Below, one piece after another: positions 36,284-43,256 of a stretch of 64,000 bases of DNA. Source of the stretch: JAAYBQ01 sp035403465 (GTDB taxonomy: Bacteria; Spirochaetota; UBA4802; UBA5550); NCBI GenBank assembly GCA_035403465.1, contig DAONFG010000012.1, forward strand, positions 5,072-69,071. The letters run 5' to 3'. Under the pieces are notes generated by a model. It ran no database searches. It worked only from the letters and a program-made list of their open reading frames with translations, and was not told where the DNA came from. The first letter of the stretch is position 1, and every line of letters starts with the position of its first letter. The translations under genes and the position numbers were made by a program.

Positions 36284-37354
36284 ATGCGCAAACCTGAAAA
36301 CGTTCTAGTTACCGGCGGGGCCGGATTTATCGGATCAAATTTTATCCGGTATATTTTTGATAAAACTGATTTTAAGGGTAAATTAATAAATTTTGATAAA
36401 CTGACCTATGCAGGCAATGCCGAAAGCCTTGCTGATATTGATAAGGCATTCGGCGGCAGCAGGTATTTCTTTGTGCACGGGGATATTTGCAGCAAAGATG
36501 ATGTTGATGCAGCCTTAAAAAAATATGACATTGATACAATCATCCACTTTGCGGCGGAATCACATGTGGACAGGTCTATTCATGGACCCGCAGAGTTCAT
36601 GAATACCAACATCATGGGAACATTCAACCTGCTTGAATCGGCACGCAGCGCGTGGAGCGGAAGAAGTGATGTCCTCTTCCACCATGTGAGCACCGATGAG
36701 GTTTACGGTTCACTTGGCGACACCGGTTATTTTTTCGAGACGACGCCATATAACCCGCGCAGCCCCTATTCAGCATCAAAAGCATCGTCGGACCATATAG
36801 TCATGGCGTATAATCATACCTACGGACTTCCCGTTACCATGACCAATTGTTCAAACAATTACGGCCCCTACCAGTTCCCTGAAAAACTGATACCGGTAAT
36901 GATCATGAATATCAAGGACGGCAAAAAACTTCCAGTTTACGGCGACGGTAAGAACATCCGCGACTGGCTGTATGTAGATGACCACAACAGCGCAGTATGG
37001 GCTGTGGTAAACAAAGGCAGGAACGGTGAGACCTACAACATCGGCGGCGAGAACGAGTGGGAGAACATAAAACTTGTTAATGTTCTCTGCGAAAAGATGG
37101 CTGCCAGGCTTGGAAAAGAAAAGGATCACTTCAAGAGCCTTATAGATTATGTAAAGGACAGGCCCGGGCATGACAGACGTTATGCCATAAACTGCGACAA
37201 ACTGAAAAATGAACTTGGCTGGAAACAGGCGTATGACTTTGACAGGGGACTTGACCTTACAATAGACTGGTACCTTGCGAATGATCAGTGGATAGGCAGG
37301 GTCAGAAGCGGGGAATACAGGAAGTGGATTGAGAAGAATTATGGGGAAAGGTAA
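36284..37354 (+). CDS. rfbB: RfbB, dTDP-glucose 4,6-dehydratase (intact copy)
   Basis: This 356-residue protein has VTGGAGFIGSNFIRYIFD, FAAESHVDRSIHGP, HVSTDEVYGSLGDTGYF with Thr/Asp/Glu of the active site, and SPYSASKASSDHIVMAYNHTYGLP with Tyr/Lys. It is full length. The end, from about residue 197 to the stop, is the segment of which parts recur four times downstream (at 38812, 39955, 41482 and 42769), each time ending with the RfbB stop. The gene is probably functional and completes the rhamnose set rfbA-C-D-B. Confidence 0.96.
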   Translation: MRKPENVLVTGGAGFIGSNFIRYIFDKTDFKGKLINFDKLTYAGNAESLADIDKAFGGSRYFFVHGDICSKDDVDAALKKYDIDTIIHFAAESHVDRSIHGPAEFMNTNIMGTFNLLESARSAWSGRSDVLFHHVSTDEVYGSLGDTGYFFETTPYNPRSPYSASKASSDHIVMAYNHTYGLPVTMTNCSNNYGPYQFPEKLIPVMIMNIKDGKKLPVYGDGKNIRDWLYVDDHNSAVWAVVNKGRNGETYNIGGENEWENIKLVNVLCEKMAARLGKEKDHFKSLIDYVKDRPGHDRRYAINCDKLKNELGWKQAYDFDRGLDLTIDWYLANDQWIGRVRSGEYRKWIEKNYGER

Positions 37355-37474
37355 ATACTGAAGTAAATAGGAAATATTATAGTCGGAATTACATTATGCG
37401 TAAGATGTCCGTAAAGGATTAAATTCCTGTAGTCCTAATAGTAACAGCAACTTTATAAAATACAAAGGTTTAGG

Positions 37475-38800
37475 TTGGATAAAGATAAACTGAAATTTAT
37501 TCTGGAATCAGGCGAGGGGCAGTTTACAGAGTTCAAGGAATCGGCTGATAAAAGTTTAGCAAAGGAGGTTGTCGCTTTTGCGAATGCATCCGGAGGTTCA
37601 ATATATCTTGGTATTGCAGATAATGGAGTTGTTAAAGGAATACCAATATCCAATAAGATTAAATCAGAGATTCAGGACATTGCCAGAAACTGTGATCCCC
37701 CTGTAAGCGTTATACTTGAAGAAAAAGGTAACATTCTTGAGGTTCGGATTAAAGAAGGTAATAATAAGCCTTATTCATGTTCGGGCGGCTTTTTTATGCG
37801 TATTGGAGCGAATTCGCAAAAGATGCATCGTGATGAAATACTTACGCTTGCGGTAAAAAGCGGCAGAATCAGGTTCGATGAACAGATTTGTTCAAATTTT
37901 GAGTGGACTGATTTTGATGATGAAAAATTAAAGTATTACCTTAAACTGGCAAAAATATCATACAATCTTAAAAGAGATGAAATTCTTAAAAATTTAAGGA
38001 TTTTAAACAGCGACGGTTTTACAAATGCCGGGGTTCTTTTTTTCGCGAAAGAACCCGGTAAATATATTATAAGTTCAAAAATAAGGTGCGTACATTTTAA
38101 AGATGAAAACAGACTGGAAATTCTGGATAAAAAGGTGATCGACAGGGGTATTATAGGTAATATTGAGTTTGCTGTAGAATACTTAACAGAACGCGTCCCT
38201 GTTAAATATAAAATTAAGAAACTTGCCAGGGAAGAATACCCTGAATATCCGGCCAGTGCTTACAGGGAGGCAATAGTTAACTCCATTATTCATTTTGATT
38301 ACTTTCTTGGTGATTCTGTTGCTATAGAAAAACTAAAAACCCGTATTGTAATTGTCAATAAAGGGGAACTGCTTTTTCCGGAGGAGGAGTTCGGTAAGAG
38401 GAGCGAGCCCAGAAATAGGCTTTTAGCCGATCTTTTATCAAGAACAGAGTATATGGAGAAAGCAGGCACTGGTATAAAGAGAATTAATGAGGCTTGCAGA
38501 ATAAATGGAAATATTGTTGAATTCTTTTTTTCTGATGCTTTCAGAGTTGAGATGTGTTCTAATGAAGACGTAAGACATGTCCCAGAAAATGTCCCAGAAA
38601 ATGTCCCAGAAAATGTCCCAGAAAACAGGTTTTTAAGAATACTTGATATTATTAAATTAAATAACAAAGTGACTATTAGTGAACTTGCGGGCATGTTGGG
38701 AGTTGATCCTAAAACAATCAAGAGAGATATAGAAAAGCTTAAAAAAGAACAGTTGCTCAGGCGTATTGGCCCTGATAAAGGCGGTTTCTGGGAAGCGTAA
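37475..38800 (+). CDS. AlbA_2/ATP-binding transcriptional-regulator-like protein (cassette 1)
   Basis: This 441-residue protein starts at TTG (GG at 37473 is its weak ribosome site). Domains in order: AlbA_2 (Schlafen-like) DNA-binding part with EGQFTEFKESADKSLAKEVVAFANASGGSIYLGIADNG, a GHKL-type ATP-binding part near residues 265-350 (AYREAIVNSIIHFDYF, EYMEKAGTGIKRI), a VPEN repeat (369-384), and a C-terminal winged helix (VTISELAGMLGVDPKTIKRDIEKLKK). It is often annotated as a RecG-like or transcriptional regulator. It sits between rfbB and a copy of the rfbB 3' end. Confidence 0.88.
   Translation: MDKDKLKFILESGEGQFTEFKESADKSLAKEVVAFANASGGSIYLGIADNGVVKGIPISNKIKSEIQDIARNCDPPVSVILEEKGNILEVRIKEGNNKPYSCSGGFFMRIGANSQKMHRDEILTLAVKSGRIRFDEQICSNFEWTDFDDEKLKYYLKLAKISYNLKRDEILKNLRILNSDGFTNAGVLFFAKEPGKYIISSKIRCVHFKDENRLEILDKKVIDRGIIGNIEFAVEYLTERVPVKYKIKKLAREEYPEYPASAYREAIVNSIIHFDYFLGDSVAIEKLKTRIVIVNKGELLFPEEEFGKRSEPRNRLLADLLSRTEYMEKAGTGIKRINEACRINGNIVEFFFSDAFRVEMCSNEDVRHVPENVPENVPENVPENRFLRILDIIKLNNKVTISELAGMLGVDPKTIKRDIEKLKKEQLLRRIGPDKGGFWEA
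38579..38626 (+). repeat. Four tandem copies of a 12-bp unit encoding VPEN
   Basis: The unit GTCCCAGAAAAT is repeated four times without gap (last unit ends in C), encoding VPEN x4 between the ATP-binding and winged-helix parts of the cassette-1 protein. Multiples of 12 bp keep the frame, so slippage would lengthen or shorten a linker. Confidence 0.95.
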
Positions 38801-38811
38801 ATACTTTATGC

Positions 38812-39075
38812 GAAAAGATGACCGCGCGTATGGGCAAAGATAAAGAACATTACAAGGGCCTGATCGATTATGTAAAGGACAGACCCGGCCATGACCGCAG
38901 GTATGCCATAAATTGCGACAAGATGAAAAATGAACTGGGCTGGAAGCAGAACTTTGATTTTGATAAGGGGCTGGATCTAACAATAGACTGGTATCTTACG
39001 AATGATGAATGGATCAGCAGGGTTCGCAGTGGTGAATACAGGAAGTGGATAGAGAAGAATTACGGGAGCAGGTGA
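38812..39075 (+). pseudogene. Partial copy 1 of the rfbB 3' end (codons about 268 to stop)
   Basis: The stretch encodes CEKMTARMGKDKEHYKGLID through to WIEKNYGSR and the RfbB stop position, without frameshift. It matches RfbB from codon about 268 at most residues, with differences throughout. It starts 11 bp after the stop of the AlbA_2 gene. No start codon or upstream RfbB part exists, so it cannot make the enzyme. It closes cassette 1. Downstream sequence (GGGAGCAGGTGAAAATC) resembles that after copy 2. Confidence 0.93.
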
Positions 39076-39136
39076 AAATCGATAGTCTGATTATAATATT
39101 ATCCCCGCTGCTATTGTATCTCTCTGTGACTTTTAG

Positions 39137-39165
39137 TTGACAGTGAAATTCATTCAGTTTAAGCT
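39137..39165 (+). promoter_or_regulatory. Possible promoter of the mntA-hepT cassette
   Basis: TTGACA at 39137-39142, with TAAGCT at 39160-39165 after 17 bp as a weak -10. It lies 61 bp after the rfbB partial copy and 41 bp before the mntA ATG. The -35 is consensus; the -10 is poor. Confidence 0.4.
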
Positions 39166-39206
39166 TTTTAAAAGCAGAATTTTATAACCTGCATGGCAGA
39201 GTTTTT

Positions 39207-39503
39207 ATGCGATTAAAAGAAAAAGAAATAAAGAAAATTGGAGAAGTGTTCACGAAGGTTTTTGAACATGGTGAACTATATCTCTTCGGAAGCCGTGTCG
39301 ATGACAGCAAGAGGGGTGGGGATATAGATCTTTATATAATACCGGATTCAGGGGATAATCTCGCTTCAAAAAAAGTAGATTTTCAGGTATTATTAAAAAA
39401 GGCCATAGATGAGCAGAAAATTGATGTAGTTATAGACAGAGGCAAAAACAGACTCATCGATAAGATTGCTAAAACTACAGGAGTGCTTTTATGCAGGTGC
39501 TGA
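39207..39503 (+). CDS. mntA: MntA-like minimal nucleotidyltransferase antitoxin (cassette 2)
   Basis: The 98-residue protein has the nucleotidyltransferase motif GSRVDDSKRGGDIDL near residues 28-42, GS-X9-D-X-D. The third acid is in KIDVVIDRG. In Shewanella, MntA AMPylates the HEPN toxin HepT and neutralises it. Here it overlaps the HEPN gene by 13 bp, antitoxin first. The pair lies in the second rfbB-bounded cassette. It may equally be named MNT-domain protein, as function is inferred from family. Confidence 0.88.
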   Translation: MRLKEKEIKKIGEVFTKVFEHGELYLFGSRVDDSKRGGDIDLYIIPDSGDNLASKKVDFQVLLKKAIDEQKIDVVIDRGKNRLIDKIAKTTGVLLCRC

Positions 39504-39946
39504 AGGAAGATTTTGCGATATTAGATTTACTTTTTGAGAGTTGTGACATAGACTTTAAAATTTTAAGAGAGAGTAATATTGACCGGATTTTTTTTAGTGA
39601 TTATTCCAATCAGAGGATAGTTAACAGTTTTCTCTTCAATTATTTAAAAATTCAGGATAAAATAGGGACAAAACTTTTTAAAACCGTGCTTTATGAGCTG
39701 AAAGAGATTGATGATTATTCAATACCTATGATTGATGTTTTAAATAATCTTGAAAAGCTGAATATAATAGAAAAAACGGATGAATGGGACCGGCTCAGGG
39801 AGATAAGAAATAATGTAACGCATGAGTACCCTTCAGATATTGATGAAAGAATAGAAAACATTAAGCTGACCCTGGAAGGCTATTCAACGCTTAAAAAAAT
39901 ATATAACAATACAAAAGCGTACTGCACAGATAAAGGTTTGCTTTAA
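39491..39946 (+). CDS. hepT: HepT-like HEPN toxin (cassette 2)
   Basis: The 151-residue all-alpha protein starts inside the mntA reading frame. It has the HEPN RNase motif RNNVTHEY at residues 106-113, which is R-X4-H-X-Y, the HepT form. Tyr113 is then the candidate AMPylation target. It is longer than the common HepT, with an N-terminal helical extension. The adjacent rfbB 3' partial copy begins about 8 bp after its stop. Confidence 0.85.
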   Translation: MQVLKEDFAILDLLFESCDIDFKILRESNIDRIFFSDYSNQRIVNSFLFNYLKIQDKIGTKLFKTVLYELKEIDDYSIPMIDVLNNLEKLNIIEKTDEWDRLREIRNNVTHEYPSDIDERIENIKLTLEGYSTLKKIYNNTKAYCTDKGLL

Positions 39947-39954
39947 AAAAAACT

Positions 39955-40109
39955 AAAAGTGAATGAGCTGTGAATGGAACCGGATTTTTGACTTTAACAT
40001 AGCCCCGGGATTTACAATAGACTGGTACCATGCAAATAATCAGGGGATTAGAAGGGTCCGCAGCGGCGAGTACCGTAAGTGGATTAAGAAGAATTATGGG
40101 AGCAGGTGA
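39955..40109 (+). pseudogene. Partial copy 2 of the rfbB 3' end, degraded
   Basis: Homology begins near AAAAGTGAATGAGCTG (RfbB codon about 307), with small insertions and deletions, and becomes clear from TTTACAATAGACTGGTACCA on. The last 30 or so codons read TIDWYHANN to WIKKNYGSR and the stop. It is the most diverged of the four copies. It starts about 8 bp after the hepT stop. Confidence 0.88.
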
Positions 40110-40142
40110 AAATTCGAGTAAAAATAATAGTCATTTTTATAC

Positions 40143-40180
40143 TTGACAACAGGTATAAATAATTATTATTTTATACCTGT
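40143..40180 (+). promoter_or_regulatory. Promoter overlapped by a palindromic operator, cassette 3
   Basis: TTGACA at 40143-40148 is followed by TATTTT at 40167-40172 (18 bp). ACAGGTATAAA at 40149-40159 is the exact inverse of TTTATACCTGT at 40170-40180, an 11-bp arm each with a 10-bp centre. The palindrome covers the spacer and the -10 box, so binding would block the promoter. It lies 14 bp upstream of the ATPase ATG. Confidence 0.65.
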
Positions 40181-40193
40181 TTGCGAGTATAGG

Positions 40194-41480
40194 ATGAAGC
40201 AGATATTTAAAAAAATCATTACCGACTTTATTGAGAGAACAATAACCGGGATTATTCCCCGTGAAACCGATATACCTCTTCGAAGTAAAATGATTATTTC
40301 ACTCGCTGGAATAAGGCGAAGCGGAAAAACATCGGTTTATTTTGACATGATTAATAGACTCCGGGAAACTGAAAGCCGGGAGAATATCTTATATATAAAT
40401 TTTGAAGATGACAGGATATTCCCGCTTAAATTGAGCGATCTTGATCTGCTTATTGAAGCGTATTACGAGCTGTTTCCCGGAAAAAGAGATGAGCGGGTAT
40501 ATCTTTTCCTTGATGAAATACACACTGTACCCGACTGGGAACTGTTTGTAAGGCGGATATATGATACACTGAATGTTTCAATCTACATAACCGGTTCATC
40601 ATCTAAAATGCAGGGAGCGGAAGTATCAACAAGTCTCAGGGGGCGTACGATTACTTTTGAAATATTTCCCCTGTCATTCAGGGAGTTCCTGAAGTTCACA
40701 AATACTGATATAAACCTTAATTCATCAAAATCTTTAAGTTATATAAAAAATTCCTTTGAAGAATATATTAAACATGGAGGATTTGCCGAGCTCATCGGCG
40801 AGGCTCCTGAAATTAAACGCAGGATTCTTTCGGATTATATTGACCTTATTATATACAAGGATATCATTGAAAGATTCGGGGTGCAGAATACTTCATTTTT
40901 AAGATTTTTGATAAGATATTGTTTTATAAATGTATCCACGCTTGTAAGTCTTACCAGGCTTTATAATGACTTCAAGTCGCAGGGGCACAGGATCGGCAAA
41001 GAGACCCTGTTCGATTATTTTTCTCACCTGGAAGACGTATATACAATTTTCAGTGTACCTGTTTTACGTAGTTCAATTAAGGAAGAAAACCGTAATCCTA
41101 AAAAGATTTATTCGGTTGATACAGGCTTTAAGTATCTTTTTGAAGTCTCGGCTTCGCCCGATATGGGGCGTATCTTTGAAAACCTGGTCTTTCTGCATTT
41201 ACGTCGTTTAACACGGGAGATATTTTATTTTAAACAAAAACAGGAAGTTGATTTTTATACTGTAGTAAATAATAAAAAAATTATAATAAATGTCTGCAAT
41301 GATTTTTCTGCTGAAAGCACACGCAGGAGAGAAATAAACGGACTTCTCGAGGCCATGGAGACTCTTGGTGTTGATGAATCTTTTTTAATTAATGGTGATA
41401 TCGAAGATATTGTTATAATAGATAAAAGAAAAATAATTGTCATGCCCCTGTGGAAATGGCTTATTGAATGGAATGGGTGA
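40194..41480 (+). CDS. AAA-family ATPase with DUF4143 (cassette 3)
   Basis: I start at ATG 40194 (428 residues); an upstream GTG-like frame start near 40143 would read through the operator. Walker A is GIRRSGKTS at 39-47, Walker B is VYLFLDEIH near 102-110, and arginine-finger-like RGRTITFEIFPLSFREFL follows, the typical AAA_14 block. The C-terminal DUF4143 part includes KKIYSVDTGFKYLF and FENLVFLHLRR, then a nuclease-like fold with YFKQKQEVDFY. Proteins of this type are common and of unknown function, with a restriction-endonuclease-like C-terminus. The rfbB partial copy starts right after its stop. Confidence 0.87.
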   Translation: MKQIFKKIITDFIERTITGIIPRETDIPLRSKMIISLAGIRRSGKTSVYFDMINRLRETESRENILYINFEDDRIFPLKLSDLDLLIEAYYELFPGKRDERVYLFLDEIHTVPDWELFVRRIYDTLNVSIYITGSSSKMQGAEVSTSLRGRTITFEIFPLSFREFLKFTNTDINLNSSKSLSYIKNSFEEYIKHGGFAELIGEAPEIKRRILSDYIDLIIYKDIIERFGVQNTSFLRFLIRYCFINVSTLVSLTRLYNDFKSQGHRIGKETLFDYFSHLEDVYTIFSVPVLRSSIKEENRNPKKIYSVDTGFKYLFEVSASPDMGRIFENLVFLHLRRLTREIFYFKQKQEVDFYTVVNNKKIIINVCNDFSAESTRRREINGLLEAMETLGVDESFLINGDIEDIVIIDKRKIIVMPLWKWLIEWNG

Positions 41481-41481
41481 G

Positions 41482-41625
41482 GAACTTTGCTGGAAGCAGA
41501 GCTTTGATTTTGATAAGGGGCTTGACCTTACAATAGACTGGTACCTTTCTAACGATGAGTGGATTAGCAGGGTCAGGAGTGGCGAGTACAGGAAGTGGAT
41601 TGAAAAGAATTACGGGGAAAGGTAA
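41482..41625 (+). pseudogene. Partial copy 3 of the rfbB 3' end (codons about 310 to stop)
   Basis: GAACTTTGCTGGAAGCAGAG through to the stop encodes ELCWKQSFDFDKGLDLTIDW and on to WIEKNYGER. It begins one base after the ATPase stop. It is in frame throughout and close to RfbB. The bases after the stop (GGTAAACAGAAG) resemble those after the intact rfbB (GGTAAATACTGAAG). Confidence 0.92.
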
Positions 41626-41636
41626 ACAGAAGATTA

Positions 41637-41666
41637 TTGACAAAGTCGGGTAAAAATGTGTATAAT
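41637..41666 (+). promoter_or_regulatory. Consensus sigma-70 promoter of the AbiE-like cassette
   Basis: TTGACA at 41637-41642 and TATAAT at 41661-41666, both perfect consensus, with an 18-bp spacer. It begins 12 bp after the end of the rfbB partial copy 3 and is 59 bp upstream of the first gene of cassette 4. No operator palindrome is evident. Confidence 0.8.
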
Positions 41667-41724
41667 TAAATATTGATTAAAATTTACACCGAGAAATTTT
41701 TGATTATCAGCCAGAGGAAACCAT

Positions 41725-42060
41725 TTGTCAGTAGAACATGATATAGATAGCGGTTTAATCGAAGAAATAATCCGGGACTGTTTCTGGGGTGATTACAGTT
41801 ATTCAGTGGATGATATAAAAAAAGAGCTGGCTTCAGGTGATGAAAGGTTCAGACTTTTTCTTTTTACAAAAATCCTGAATAACTCCAGGTATCCTTCTAA
41901 GTATATCAGGGCGTTATTTGATGAAAACGAGGTCCGGTTTTTCCTGTCAAAAATTCCCGAGAGGCAGGGTGAGCGTGCATCTCTGCGCAGACAGCTTGTA
42001 AGGGCTAATGTACTTGGTGAACTTTCTGAAATTAAAGGTTTGAAATGGCTAAGCCGGTAG
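41725..42060 (+). CDS. AbiEi-like antitoxin-position protein (cassette 4)
   Basis: The 111-residue protein starts at TTG after AGAGGAAACC. It has no membrane segment and no motif that I can name; the C-terminal part (ASLRRQLVRANVLGELSEIKG) is basic. Its end overlaps the AbiEii-type gene by 16 bp. By position it would be the antitoxin of the pair, but unlike classic AbiEi it is short and lacks the winged-helix block. Confidence 0.65.
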   Translation: MSVEHDIDSGLIEEIIRDCFWGDYSYSVDDIKKELASGDERFRLFLFTKILNNSRYPSKYIRALFDENEVRFFLSKIPERQGERASLRRQLVRANVLGELSEIKGLKWLSR

Positions 42061-42716
42061 ATTATAAAGAACTATATCGTGTTCAGGATAAAATTCTTGA
42101 TATTATTTTTTCTGAAGAGAGCATCTTCTATCTAACGGGCGGAACATGCATTAACAGGTTTTATTCAGAAAAAAGATATTCTGACGACCTCGACTTTTTT
42201 ACTTCTGATAATAATCTATTCAGGGACAATATCAGAATGATGTATAATATATTTGGTGAAAATAAAATATCCATAGAGCAGGTCGCAGACTCAAAAGATT
42301 TTGTGCGTATAATAGTTGATGAAATCCTTAAAGTCGATTTTGTAAATGACAGAACTTTTTACTATGGCAAAACATTACAATCTGAGAAGGGATATATACT
42401 TGATAATGCAATGAATATGTTAGCCAATAAGTTAAGCGCTGTTATAGGGAGGGATGAACCTAAGGATATTTTTGATCTTTTTCTGCTTTCGACATTAACA
42501 GAGTTTAACTGGGGTACCATTGCCGAAGCCTCCCGTAAAAAAGAAATTTTTGAATATGATATACTGGAATACAGGCTTAAAACTTTCCCTCTTGTATTAC
42601 TTGATAAGCTAACACTTAAAGATCAGAGTTTTCTATCCATGATTAAAACAGGTTATCATCTGATGGTCGATGATATTATCTGCGGAGGCAACAACCGGCT
42701 GTTCGGGGAATTCTAA
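42045..42716 (+). CDS. AbiEii-like nucleotidyltransferase toxin (cassette 4)
   Basis: This 223-residue protein has the AbiEii/AbiGii block: IFYLTGGTCINRFYSEKRYSDDLDFF, with the GG-T...DDLDF motif near residues 30-53, and later NKLSAVIGRDEPKDIFDLFLLS, containing the basic and acidic residues conserved in the family. AbiEii is a nucleotide-transferring toxin blocking phage growth by affecting tRNA. It ends 52 bp before partial copy 4 of rfbB. Confidence 0.85.
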   Translation: MAKPVDYKELYRVQDKILDIIFSEESIFYLTGGTCINRFYSEKRYSDDLDFFTSDNNLFRDNIRMMYNIFGENKISIEQVADSKDFVRIIVDEILKVDFVNDRTFYYGKTLQSEKGYILDNAMNMLANKLSAVIGRDEPKDIFDLFLLSTLTEFNWGTIAEASRKKEIFEYDILEYRLKTFPLVLLDKLTLKDQSFLSMIKTGYHLMVDDIICGGNNRLFGEF

Positions 42717-42768
42717 AATTTTCAAAAAATGTTTTAACCTGACCGGTTAGAGTTTGCGGTTTCTTTTA

Positions 42769-43251
42769 TTTTATCCTGAAAAACTTATTCCTGTAATGAT
42801 TATGAATATCCAGGATGGAAAAAAACTCCCCGTATACGGCGACGGTAAAAACATCCGCGACTGGCTGTATGTCGATGACCACAACAGCGCGGTCTGGGCC
42901 GTGGTAAACAATGGCAGGGATGGTGAAACTTACAACATCGGCGGCGAGAACGAGTGGGAGAATATTAAACTTGTTAATGTACTCTGTGAAAAGATGGCCG
43001 AGAAGCTTGGTAAGGATAAAGATCACTTCAAGGCCCTGATCGATTACGTAAAGGACAGGCCGGGACATGACCGCAGGTATGCCATTAACTGCGACAAGCT
43101 GAAAAATGAACCGGGCTGGAAACTGGCGTGCGATTTTGACAGGGGACTTGACCTGACAATTGACTGGTACCATGCGAATGATGAGTGGATCAGCAGAGTC
43201 AGGAGCGGGGAATATAGGAAGTGGATTGAGAAGAATTACGGGGGCAAGTAA
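42769..43251 (+). pseudogene. Partial copy 4 of the rfbB 3' end (codons about 197 to stop)
   Basis: This is the longest copy, encoding FYPEKLIPVMIMNIQDGKKL onward to WIEKNYGGK without frameshift. About 143 of 158 residues equal RfbB by eye. It ends in the RfbB stop and is followed six bases later by the convergent flippase stop. The RfbB N-terminal 196 codons, with the cofactor site, are missing, so it cannot be active. It presumably marks the original 3' flank of rfbB before the cassettes arrived. Confidence 0.95.
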
Positions 43252-43256
43252 TTTAA

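Noticed and set aside
36851..37171. Antisense open frames of rfbB, also present opposite partial copy 4
   Set aside because: Their repetition follows from the rfbB duplication, so the recurrence is not evidence of a gene.
38812..43251. Repeated rfbB ends as independent functional small genes
   Set aside because: They lack the cofactor-binding half, have no good starts, and copy 2 carries indels. Partial duplicates explain them better.
36284..43251. A true integron with attC sites
   Set aside because: No integron integrase or attC core sites are seen, and the repeats are clearly coding sequence of rfbB. Only the layout is alike.
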